A DNA stretch of 64,000 bases, taken from contig JAKSZP010015899.1 in the NCBI GenBank assembly GCA_022478985.1, positions 110,153 through 174,152 on the forward strand, read 5' to 3'. The DNA comes from Massospora cicadina. Taxonomy: Eukaryota > Entomophthoromycota > Entomophthoromycetes > Entomophthorales > Entomophthoraceae. The first letter of the stretch is position 1; the number at the start of each line of letters is the position of its first letter. The notes under the pieces are model-generated. The model was not told the origin of the DNA. It made no database searches and worked only from the letters and a program-made list of their open reading frames with translations. Position numbers and translations under genes: made by a program. This document shows, one piece after another, positions 9,179 through 19,244 of the stretch.

Positions 9179-10336
9179 TGTAAGTCCTGGGGAATGTCCC
9201 CTGGTGGTTGATCGGGCCATTTTTCCATTTCCACGTAAGAAGGTACTAAAGAGGATGGCTGTACCCCTCATTACTCAGGGCGATCTCACTCACATGGTAG
9301 ACGAGCACTGGGTAACAGCCCTCCCACTTCATATACCACTCCTGATACCCACACTCTTCTTGGAAGAATTGCTTCAAGGAATCAGTGGGATCTGCGCTGA
9401 GATCACCAAAATGAAATTGATCATAACCAATTTGAGTGGCAATCAGCCTGATGCTCAGATTTTAAATGGTTGAAAAGGTATGAAGACTGATCTATTGGCT
9501 GGAATGCCTGACAGCTGTGATTTGGTTAACATGACAATCGAAAAAAGCTCCCCTCTCCCAAATCCATTGGGCATCACCCCCAATGGGCAGGTAATAGCAC
9601 CGGACACCATCAACGAGGTTTCAAAGCTTCCTGTTAACAAATTGGGTGTTGCGCCTGATACAATGCTACCAACTGAACGAATGGCCCAGTGACTGATCAT
9701 GGGTGGGTTGGGTGTCCCAAACCTGTTCCCAACCAAATGGGTTCACCCCTATGTGGGGTGGCCTTGGGGGATTCCCACCACTCGTCAGGCTAAATGCTGT
9801 TTCACCAACCCTCAGAAACATAGTAGGGCCTTGGTTTGGATGTTCAGGGTTGAACCAGCAGTGACTTGGCCCACCACCAAATTTTGCGATGTTGGTTCCC
9901 AAGGAACAAACCCACCCATTCCTGAATAATTCGCTGGTTAGGCTGAATTTGTGGGACCTGATCCCAGCTTGGTTTCCCCAAATTGACTAATATTTAATCA
10001 GTCACATTGCACTGAGAAAATTGTTGGTCAATTTTTCTTCCTTAAATTTTTCATTAAAAAAACCTTCCCCAAAATTTAGTTTTTATATGTTGAAAATTTT
10101 GCCGCCTTATCTGCTGACTTTCTGGTACCCCTTGGGGTTAATGGCCATGTGCATCTGGTACTTTATTTTGTGCCTATATGAAATTCTGGCTCACCAGCAG
10201 ATATTGGTGGAACTCCTTTCTGGTTCCATATTTTTCATATCAGCAGCAGTGCCCCGGGCATTCTGGTTTGCTGTTTAGATGCTCTGGCATCTGGGCTGGC
10301 AGGCCAGTCTAATTCTTACTTGCTGTTCGCCTGACA
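9179..10336 (+). mobile_element. Solo LTR C (1158 bp) in Gypsy A protease
   Basis: The insertion begins TGTAAGTCCTGGGG and ends GCCTGACA, and is flanked by ACCGA (9174-9178) and ACTGA (10337-10341), a 5-bp duplication with one difference. No internal gag-pol is present. Its start is nearly the same as the minus-strand start of the Gypsy G LTRs (TGTAAGTCCTGGGGAGC at 39056 and TGTATGTCCTGAGGAGC at 51228). Its length also fits the 1.1-1.2 kb of those LTRs once nested insertions are removed. It is therefore assigned to the Gypsy G LTR family, in sense orientation on the plus strand. Confidence 0.82.
9180..9473 (+). other. Open frame inside solo LTR C, conserved with Gypsy G LTR
   Basis: An open frame of about 95 codons runs from the first bases of the LTR. 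It contains MAVPLITQGDL, then HWVTALPLHIPL, then LLQGISG. At the same place in the right LTR of Gypsy G (51013-51204, minus strand) the frame reads AVVPFTNKGYL, then QWVTAYHLRV, then VGRIQG. Shared pattern: AVPxxxxGxL, WVTA, LxxIxG. No known domain is recognised and there is no ATG near the start. It could be a real short LTR-encoded peptide, or conserved DNA that is open by chance. Confidence 0.45.
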
Positions 10337-11059
10337 ACTGATTAGAATATCATAATTATTGTGTGGCAAAACCACTGCGGGGCGGAAGCCTGGATGGACC
10401 CAAATTGTAAGGGCAATGCACTATATGCACCTTTGGATACAGTGCTATGTGTCCTCATGGTTCTGTATACTACTCGATGATCCACATCTTGTTTGAGCAG
10501 GAGTTTAGCCACTAACCGGGTAGAGACTATGTTCACAGGGGCTCCAGTATTTATGATAGCCCGAATTTTTGTATTTTGAACAAAAATGTTACAATAAGTA
10601 CATTCCAAGTAAGAGGAACCATCAATGTTTATTGTGTGTACATCCAAGGGCTTACTGTTATTTAAGAAAGAGGAGATGCTCTTGCCAACCTGTGGGTACC
10701 CATTGATGATTTTCCCCACCAGAATGGCATTGTGGATTCCTACCAAAGAAGTAGCAGCCATTGAAGGGTCCTCAATACTTGTAGCAGTCTGTTCCAAGAT
10801 CTGCCACGCATATGGCTTCAGCACTTCCTGGTGAAACACAGAGATTGAGGGTAAATTTATACATTTGGACCTGGAAGCAGGGATTCCTGATGGAAGCTGT
10901 TGGTATAGTAATTCATCTGATTTATTTTCAGATTCTTCCCAATTAGGATCTGGGGATTCATTAGGGGCAAGTGGATTGGACATAGCGGAGGTAAAGCGTC
11001 CTGTATCTACTACGCTCGAGCTTTTCCCTGCGGGGTTTCCTCAGTTGGTAAAGCATACA

Positions 11060-13392
11060 ATTGTGTTTTACTAGGGCAGTTTGCTGCATAATGCCCCCTC
11101 CGGTTGCATTGAAAGCAAGTATTCATGAAGTGTTTGTATATATAAAATGCAGCTGAAGGACCAGTGCAATAATTAATGGTATGTTTCCAAGGTTAGGAAT
11201 GAGCTGGCAGATCATATCTAGGTCAGAAAGAATTCACAGATCTGTATGACAAACAAATAAGTTCTGGCAGATGATAGAAAAGCTGCTGTAGTTCATACTC
11301 TGAAGTCTTTGGTGCAGGGATAACAGAGGGGTTGCTGGGCTATTAGGGGCGCTGTTCGTGGTAGAGAAACAGCATAAAGTATTTACAATTTGAAAAAGTC
11401 CTGCCTCTTCGTTCAACACGTGAGACATAGCATTAGATAGTTCCTGATATGGTTTGATGGCCGCTGTCATTGCAATAGCCACATCCTCAGTGGATAAAAG
11501 GTTGGCTCTGATTAGTACATGTGCTTCTGTTGAGAAACATTCAGCAAATTTCTACAGGGTTTCATCTTGGTGAAATTGTATATTCAGAAAATTGGCTTTT
11601 CATTGGGTTATTTTGGTCGCACCCTTGAACAGCCAAAGAACAATCGCCTTAATTTCTTCATAGGATTCCAAGCTGTTTGGGAGGTAGCAAGTAACTTGAT
11701 TAACACTGTCTACATCAAGAGCAGACAGTAACAGTTTCGCTTTCTATCAATCAGAAACTCCTTCCATGGCAAATTCAAATCTCTTGAAATACCCATATAG
11801 GTTTCTGTCACAACTAAAAGGAGGTAAGTTCTTGATTTGCACGGCTTCGCCATGCTTCACACTTCTGCAGCAAGGAACAGGCGCATTGGTTCACCGGCCA
11901 GTCGAGCTCAAATCTGGCATGATGAACTCAAAGGAAGTAGAGTCGCGCAGGGTATATATTCCATTGCTTGAAGGATATTTATTAGTGGAGTCATAGTGTT
12001 CATCCACAAAATTGCCACTGACTGCACCGTTCCCCCCAGTTCCAGCATACTCCACCAATTGCTCATTGATCATCTGCTCCACTTTAATCAAATGACATCT
12101 ACACCGTCCATCTTATAATTCCAATTGCAGTGTCAAATATTTATTTTGTATCTCCTGACAATATTCCCTCTCCTCATGCATCTGCAGTTCCACTGCTTGT
12201 AGGCGCGAGAGGAAACTTCTGATTGTACTTTGTATATGGCCATGCTGCTGGCTGGCATAACCCAATTTTTGGTTAGCCTTGTCCATTTGGGTCAGGAGAG
12301 CGGCTTGTTCCCATATCAATCTTTCATTGGCCTTACTAAGGTTATTAAGTCGTTCTTGCATGTCATTATACTCCTGTGTCTCATAGAATGGAAGAGGGAA
12401 AACTCGCTGCTGCTCAACCTGACTATATGCTTCCAATTGGGTAACCCAGCGGATTAGCTGCAGGTACTCAGGGGACATCAACCACAGGTTAAGCTCATTA
12501 TCAGCCGTTTGCTGGCTACCTCATTCAATACAAAGTTTATTTACTTCAGCTGATACAAAGCTGACTTGATCCACCATTTGCTGTTCCACTAGTGATATCT
12601 TTTCTTTAAGCTGGGCTACCACATCTTTGAGTGCTTCTGCCCATTCAGCTAAACCCATTATTAAACGTTCAGTATTGTGGCCCAGCGTCATGATGTCCCA
12701 AATCCATTCCATCAATAGACCATGTCAATCCAACAGCTCATCAATTACCAAAGACAACTCAAGATGCAACTGTGATACCAACATGTCTAACTAGTGGCAG
12801 ATGTTCTCAACATGGTGGTCCACTTGCCCAAGTGCCCCTTATACCTCCAAAAAAGAGCGATTGAGGCAGTTGAGCAAGAGACAAATATCATCTTGTTGTG
12901 CTCGAGTGAATTGAACCACATCTCTAATTTCTATATTGTGGTGAGCCAATACTCATGGTAGTTGTCAAATAGATGGTTGCACATATGTGACTAGATATTA
13001 CTCAATTCCACGAGTACCAAGGCGGCGAGTCAACCCCATTGTTGCTGCATTCAGATAAGACATGTAAATGGCATAACAACCTTCTTGATCGCGTTGGTTA
13101 TAAAATAGACTCAAGGCATACTCCTCAGCTCATCTTCATATATATGATACCCTCATAACAACCACTCCATAATATTTTGCAGCTGCTGAGGGGTCACATT
13201 AGTGGAGCACCCTAGTTGATCAGCTGTCAGCTCATGGCTGTTTTCTAGTTGCAGATTGATCACAACTTCATCATTACCCAGTTCAGTCACAGTGAATAAT
13301 ATTGGATCATTATCTGATGCCTCCTGTATTTCTTCCGCATGATGCGCGAGAAATCTGATAGACTGGTGATGTAATGAATGAGGGCTCGACAT
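11060..13392 (-). pseudogene. Gypsy A gag with CCHC zinc knuckle
   Basis: It probably starts at the ATG at 13392 (MSSPHSLHHQSI), soon after the PBS. Gypsy E gag also begins MSSP, which supports this choice. Next comes a coiled-coil-like stretch (12113-12715) rich in Glu, Gln and Leu. A capsid-like region around 11480-11990 contains ESYEEIKAIVLWLFKG and QDETL-stop-KFAECF, similar to Gypsy D gag. Last is a perfect knuckle at 11076-11117, CFQCNRRGHYAANC (Cx2Cx4Hx4C). The protein would form the particle shell and bind RNA. The frame is broken in many places. Confidence 0.8.
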
Positions 13393-13434
13393 TGTTTTCA
13401 CAGCGTTGAATACTTTACAGCTGGTCAATGGCCC

Positions 13435-13450
13435 CCTGTAGTGAGCACCA
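13435..13450 (-). promoter_or_regulatory. Primer binding site of Gypsy A
   Basis: The minus strand reads TGGTGCTCACTACAGG, one base inside the 5' LTR. It would pair with a tRNA 3' end CCTGTAGTGAGCACCA, in which the base at tRNA position 61 is the conserved C. Confidence 0.8.
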
Positions 13451-13451
13451 A

Positions 13452-13926
13452 TGTTAATTCTTGGCGTATAGTCTTGATTCCACTGAGTCAGTTTGCACAG
13501 GGTATTAGCCACTGGGCAACCAAATCAGATGATATGAAGATCGCCAATTCTTTTAATAAAACTAATAACTTATCACCTGGAGCTATCGCCCCTTATTTCG
13601 ACCTTTATTATTGTACTAAAACGCAGACCTTTCTGCAATAACCTATCTCTCAAATGAACCCCATCAATTCACTCCATAACTCCTTATATCTTAATCCTTA
13701 AGCCAGATGCATCCACAGCTTGGTGTCTTCTATTTGTTTCTCCCATTTGATTCAAAACTCTCAATTATCCTTATTTCAGTGTAATATCCCATTCTTGCTG
13801 ATGGGTTGACATTTCAATCAATCATTATTCATATACTTTTCTTTGTTAGTCTCGAGACTCATCCCAATTTCCCCTCCAATCCGTTGTATGGTTAGCATAT
13901 CGTCCAGTAATATTAACTTCCTGACA
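13452..13926 (-). repeat. 5' LTR of Gypsy A (475 bp)
   Basis: On the minus strand it begins TGTCAGGAAGTTAATATTACTG and ends GAATTAACA, with TG...CA termini and the PBS next to it. Its first 37 bases match the partial LTR at 1-37. Confidence 0.9.
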
Positions 13927-16345
13927 GGATGAACTTTGGTCCGCCATTTGTGGTGCACCATACAGAAAATTTTAGGTCCAGATGGCATCCCATATAAGTT
14001 CTATAAGAAGTATTTCAAAGATATATCCTCCTTTCTGCTTACCTCTATGAACCAATGCCTTATGAAAACGCTCCTCCTTCCTGGAGGGGAAAGAGGCCTT
14101 CACAACAACGTTGTACAATAAAGGGGATAAGCTGAGATTGGCCAACTGGCGCCCCATTTCACTCACTAACACAGACACAAATATTTTTACTAAAATTATG
14201 GCAAACCGCCTAGGAATTATTGCCTCTACTCTTATTTCCCCTGAACAATTTGGTTTTATTCCAAAAAGGTCGATTTGGGACAACATACACACCATAGCCA
14301 ACATCTGTCAATAAACGGCTTCTGGAGCACTTTTTTAGACCAACAGAAGGCCTATGATAGAGTCAACTGGGATTACCTCAGAGCCTGCCTCCACAAGTTC
14401 CACCTCCCCTTTCATTCCATTAATTGGGTGATGTTGCTCACGGAATCTGCCACAATGGCTGTGCGTGGCCCTGGCTTCCTCATGGATGTAGTTTGCTCTC
14501 AAAGGGGCCTACGCCAAGGGGACTCTCTAAGCCCGCTCTTGTATAACTTCAGCCTTGACCCACTTCTTTGAAATGTGAATGCCCGCCTTACTGGTGTCCA
14601 TGTGCTAGGCTAAGCAGTCAAGATGGTGGCGTTTGCTGATGATTGTGTGGTTGGAGTGTCTAACAATCATGATGCACGCACGCTTGAAGCTACTATCCAG
14701 GTTTACTCCAGGGTAAGCAACGTTGCACTTAACGCCTCCAAAACTTAAATTGTTCTTTTTGGTCAGTATCAAACCCGCTGGGCCCCAGCGCCCCGTTTTC
14801 TACCTGCTTCATCAACTTGATCACGGGATCGCTTGCCCTGCCCACCATATACCGCCCTACTTGTGCTCCCCTTTGTACCAAGCCCCACCGTTTGCCCTGT
14901 CCGCCATTTGGGGGTGTAACTGGAGGCGGGAGGGTACTCTTCAATGGTGATGGAAAACCATATCCTAGACAACGTTATGAAACGCATAGCTTCCCTTAAA
15001 GCCCGCCAGACCTCCATTACAGGCAATATAGTGCTAGCCAACTCTATGCTCCTTTTTAAAGTTTTGTTTGGGGAACATGCCATCGCTTTTCCCCCTTGTT
15101 TCTTAAAGTCATTATACGCCCTTCTGCAAGGGTGGCTTTGGTTAGGCTGCCCACCGCCAGTAAACCTGGATGTCATGTTTGGCCCTAGCCATAGTGGCAG
15201 TATGGGCCTGCTCGACTTTGAGGCCCATGCTGCCAAAATCCTTTGCACCTGGATCACTGCCATCACCAACCTTACAATCTCAGCCCATCTCTGGTCCCGC
15301 GCAGCCCGCTCCAACTTCTCCCACGCTGGGCCTCACCAATCCTACCCACCCCCATTCTCTGATAAAATATCTCGCCTCACATCCTTCTGCTTCAGGCCCA
15401 CATGGGACGTCACCTCACTTCAAAAAAAATCCTCAACTCCATGCATAGCTCTGAGTGAAGAATTCACATCTGTGGGCACACCACCCAGTAAGGGCGCCCT
15501 ACTCTATTTCACCCAGGAAGTACAAGGACTACCCATTCTGAATGGAGTGATACCCATGAGGTCCCCTACATAGCCAGGGTGGACTACCTGGACATGTTGA
15601 ACATCCTCTACTCCCTTGATACCCAGAAAGCCATATGGAAGTATGCCCACCACCCTCTTCTACAGCCGCATATTCATTCCCATGTGTGGCGCTGCTTGAG
15701 ATGGGTATACCATACTGCCAAGCGCTCTAACGCTATGCACTCATCTTGCGCATTGTGTGTCCAGTATGGAACGTTGGTTCACCGCCTGGAAGAGCGCCCT
15801 CCCTCAAAAGCGATATGGTGTGAGGTACAGCGTCTATTTCGCCAGGATCAGGTACAGCCCTTTAGCCTGTCTAAGTACATATTTGCTTTATCCATGGTTT
15901 CCCCTCTACTAACTTCCCTCTGTGCCTTAGTGGTTGTAATCTCCATGTGGACTATCCACATGATTGTCTTGGATGCTATCTCAGGCTCCACTCCCACCCT
16001 CCAGGAAGCTCTACGCCAGTTCCAGTCGCATCTTGTGGACCACTTCCAAGTGTGGATGTTTGGGTACCTCCCACCTCATCGCTGCCAGATGGTCTCATCC
16101 TGGTTCCCAGTTTAATTCATCGCTTCAGACCCTTCCTACATATGTGCTCAATAGTGGCGCAAGCCCCTACACATGTAACCCCCTTCCTTCTCTTGGCTTT
16201 CCCGCTGGCAACGGTAGATAGCGTTTGCTTCTCTGGGGTGTCCTCCTATCACTGAAGTTCGTTTCTTTCATTAGTTTAGCATCTTATTGGAAGTGTCCGC
16301 CCCTGGTTAACCTTCCCCAAATAAAATTTAAAATTTATGTAAGAT
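13927..16345 (+). pseudogene. LINE-1 ORF2 remnant (RT and C-terminal domain)
   Basis: A plus-strand non-LTR RT whose 5' part was separated by Gypsy A. In order: PDGIPYKFYKKYF; LANWRPISLTNTDTN; EQFGFIPKRSIWDNIH; LDQQKAYDRVNWDYL; LLTESATMAVRGPGF; RQGDSLSPLLYN; VAFADDCVVGVSN (the F-A-D-D catalytic box, at about 14627-14665). A late zinc-like element, CALCVQYGTLVHRLEERP, has lost its fourth ligand compared with the other copies. The 3' end is a CCCCTGGTTAACCTTCCCC block followed by AATAAAATTT. Frames shift several times. Confidence 0.88.
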
Positions 16346-17386
16346 TAAGAATAAGGAAACTTATTGACGATGAAAAATCCACGTACGTTGCCACCAGGAA
16401 GCCCAATATGATAAACTACAAAGGTGAGGTCACCCAATGCCAGAGGAACTTTTAGTCCCTGCGCCTCAATCACACCATTGTCATCCACTCCTAGCTAGCT
16501 CCAAATGAAAAGTGCGCTGTCCTGAACTGGTTACTTTGACTGTCTACTCCCCATAGCTCCACTCTGCGTTGTTAACTAAAAGCCTTTGCTTATCCTCGCC
16601 ATTAATATGAAACCTTCATTCAAATCCCATGTTCACTGCTGCAACGTTGCTAAGTTACGTTTTTAAAAGCTACTGGTGTTGGAAATTTTTGATGGCAATT
16701 ACATGGCCAAAGCTCTCCTCAAAATGAAGACTCACTGTGGCCTCTTGACTCAAAACAAGATGGCTCAAACAGGTATTGACCATCATCTGATGAACATTTT
16801 TGAGACTCAAGATGAAATGCATCAGTTAAAGAAACCTTATAATATTAACCAGCCTATTTGCAACAAGAGTACACCATGAATACCTCGATAGTTAATTGTA
16901 TTGATTATTTTCTCCTGGACCAGACATACTCCCCTTTGACAAGACTTGAGGGGGCTCTCTTGGGATTCTCTTTATGTAATATGTAAGCCTTGTCTTGGGA
17001 AGAAGGTCGACATATGCTGCCATGCAGGACTTGACCTTTAAGCTTCTCATATGGTGCCATAAGTCCCAACTTATGGTTTGAGCTTTCATCATCAATTTAG
17101 GTTGCAAATTTGGAGTATCACCTGAATTACTTCAAATTCGGCCAATAAACATTTTATTTTATATCTACAAATATTTACCTAATTCTAAGGCCACAATTAC
17201 AAGACTCCATTAACTGTGGCCCAAAGATCCCAATATCTTCATAAGCTGATCATTTTAGAAACTAGCTGTTGTACCTCTAAAACTGGACTATTGGAAGATC
17301 TCCTACTTAAGGTTGATACTAATTTAACCTATGCTATGAAACTATCGCTAGGAGATTAAGAATCCCAGCTGACCTTCCAGGTGGGA
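16346..17386 (+). other. Unassigned AT-rich stretch
   Basis: Between the LINE-1 tail and the Gypsy D region. Only short frames without recognised motifs are present (for example 16676-16879). I see no RNA gene or clear repeat. It may be decayed Gypsy sequence. Confidence 0.3.
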
Positions 17387-17690
17387 TGTGATGAAGGACA
17401 GGCCACGTGGGAATCAAGAATAACTGATATACCACTCTTCACCATTCCCTATGAATCATGATCCCCCTATACTTCCAACAGTTCTATAAATGATAATGTC
17501 TTATTTTTAATAGGATTTTTTCAGATATATAATTATTTATTTAGTCTTATTTAAGTTCTTATTTTATTTCCAATGAATAAAGTCTCATCCAACCATGCAT
17601 CTTATGATGCTTCTGTCCTCTCAGGTGACTGTGATAAGCCATGCCTCTTATACTCATTCACCATATTGGGTTTCCAGTGTTAGCACCAGC
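17387..17690 (+). repeat. Possible LTR remnant upstream of Gypsy D gag
   Basis: A TATAAATGAT box near 17483 and AATAAAGTC near 17577, about 350-440 bp ahead of a plus-strand gag, suggest a promoter/R/poly(A) arrangement. Exact ends and a PBS could not be fixed. Confidence 0.35.
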
Positions 17691-17923
17691 AAGTTGCATC
17701 TGGCTAAAACTAGATACTGATTTTAGCTGCTTCCACATCAACTGTGCTCTCTTAAGCATATTATATCTTATTTGCTGTTTAGACTTCATTTGATCTAGAC
17801 AAAGTCTATTACTCCTGACAACATCATATCGAGATCAGAAACTACTACTTTTAATTCTACTTTTAAGGCAAGTTTTCACCTGGAAAATGGATTATTGCAC
17901 CTTTCCTTTATGTCTAAGAAGCC

Positions 17924-18480
17924 ATGGTGGAAGATGCAACCAATCATCAAAAGGTTAAGCATATGTTAGTTTGTTTAAGCCATATGGCTCGAGAGGTTAT
18001 GGTGCCTCATATGTATGAACTGTATATCTGGAGAGAAGTTAAGGAAGCGCTCATCAAAGAATTTGGGTCCAAGAAAAGCCTGAGAATGAAGAAACAGGCC
18101 TTCGTGAGAATTGCGCTATGCCAAAATGAAACCCTCACCAAATTTGCTGATCATTTTTATATCAAGGCTCAAACGCTGTTGACTTCAGAAGATGCTCAAA
18201 CTGGATGGTGCTTTAGACACCATCGTTGTTGTTTTACATAGTAATCCCTAACCTAGCCATACATGTCACATCTGTAAAACAAAGCTTCAACTCCTGCCTT
18301 AGACATTAAAAAAGCCTTGCTCAATAACTTGATATAATTAATCCAGAGATCTCCCAAAAGGGCTCCATGAAACCCATAGTGTATACTATAGAGGAAGAAA
18401 ATCCTAAGAAGGAGGAGAAGCCAATATGTAACTGCTGCAAGAAGAGCAACCATACAAAGGATATATGCTTTAAGAAAAAC
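17924..18480 (+). pseudogene. Gypsy D gag fragment with CCHC knuckle
   Basis: The frame at 17924-18241 contains WREVKEALIKEFGSKKSL and CQNETLTKFADHFYIKAQ, a capsid motif shared with Gypsy A gag (QDETL-KFAECF). A perfect knuckle follows at 18427-18468, CNCCKKSNHTKDIC (Cx2Cx4Hx4C), inside a lysine-rich segment. At least one frame change lies between the two parts. Confidence 0.75.
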
Positions 18481-19231
18481 CCTGCCCTTGCTGAGCAGAG
18501 AAAAGTAAGGTCAGCTTAGGGCCAGGTATCTCTAAAGCTGACCAACCCATAGTACCTGAAAGCAAAACATTTCTGATCGCTCATCTCAAGTGCATTGAGA
18601 ATATATCTAGTGATGGCTCTTTAGGGGGTTTTGAGATCACAGCCTATTATATTTTAGGTTCACCTGCTGAGATAACTGTTCTGGAATGCTTGAATGCCAA
18701 AGATATTGATGTCACACAGTTTACTGAAGGCACTTACCTCAGTCAGGGTATCAAAATTCCCCAGAATTGTTGATACAGCCAGTGATGCTGTTAAATACCT
18801 CACCTTGTTGATCTGACCCAACTTGAGCATTACAGTATACTGGAGATCAAGAAGAAGTATCTTGATACTGCATGAAAGCTCAACACAACGTTCTGTCTTA
18901 AAGGGTTGTTAGCCCATAAACCAAAATTTGTAGTGACTGATACCAAAAAAGTTAATTTTAAATGTCTAATGTATATTTTTGAGAGCAGGCTACTCTTAGC
19001 AACGAATACAAATGTAACTTTCAGATATATGGCTCGCTTTAGCTCTCCAGTCTACTTCACAGGTTTTTGATCTGTGCGTTTTTAATTATTATTGATGTAG
19101 TTGAATAGGTTGGCAATAAATTAAATTATCGCCCTAGTTAAATTTCTCACAGCCAAGTTTAGTAATAGGTCCAACGCTAGACTGGTGCTTGCCCTTCTAT
19201 CATTGAAGGTATTAATGGAATGCAAGTTAAC
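18481..19231 (+). pseudogene. Gypsy D protease-region remnant
   Basis: Downstream of the knuckle, a plus-strand frame near 18640-18780 reads ILGSPAEITVLECL and then KDIDVTQFTEG, at the position and with the spacing of a Gypsy protease. The Asp-Thr-Gly is not preserved. The region is cut by half-LINE HB1 at 19231-19245. Weak similarity only. Confidence 0.45.
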
Positions 19232-19244
19232 TTTCTCCCTCTAA

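Larger units (their letters stand above)
9020..10640 (-). pseudogene. Gypsy A protease, split by solo LTR C
   Basis: The N-terminal half lies at 10337-10640 and includes IRAIINTGAPVNIVSTRL. The DTG active site is NTG, with the changed codon at 10549-10551. It runs to NNYDILI, is cut by solo LTR C, and resumes at 9178 with IGATFMRKFGVVIDMAEE. Placed in order, these give the same YDILIGTxFM block as Gypsy B. The acidic linker upstream (10640-10983) resembles a region of Gypsy E, sharing ELLYQ and QILEQ. It is inactive by active-site loss, insertion and frameshifts. Confidence 0.85.
1..13926 (-). mobile_element. Ty3/Gypsy retrotransposon A, nested host of B and C
   Basis: A minus-strand Gypsy element whose 5' LTR ends at 13926 and whose 3' LTR runs off the left edge of the window. 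Reading right to left the order is LTR, PBS, gag with a CCHC knuckle, protease, dUTPase-like segment, RT, RNase H, integrase, polypurine tract, LTR. The integrase is split by Gypsy B (638-6535) and the protease by solo LTR C (9179-10336). A itself sits inside LINE-1: the LINE RT resumes at 13927 exactly where the LTR ends. The left target duplication is outside the window, so the candidate TSD at 13927-13931 (GGATG) cannot be confirmed. Many in-frame stops show that it is dead. Confidence 0.9.

Noticed and set aside
9455..9929. Overlapping Pro/Gly-rich frames on both strands inside solo LTR C
   Set aside because: They lack conservation with the Gypsy G LTRs and look like chance open frames in GC-richer sequence. 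Only the frame near the LTR start is conserved.
9179..10336. DNA transposon or MITE as the identity of this insertion
   Set aside because: No terminal inverted repeats were found. TG...CA ends, a 5-bp duplication and a start shared with the Gypsy G LTRs fit a solo LTR better.
14769..15314. Minus-strand open frame of 181 aa within LINE-1
   Set aside because: It is antisense to the LINE ORF2 C-terminal region. The same shadow occurs in LINE-2 (25038-25445) and LINE-4 (49386-49793), as expected from homologous coding DNA.
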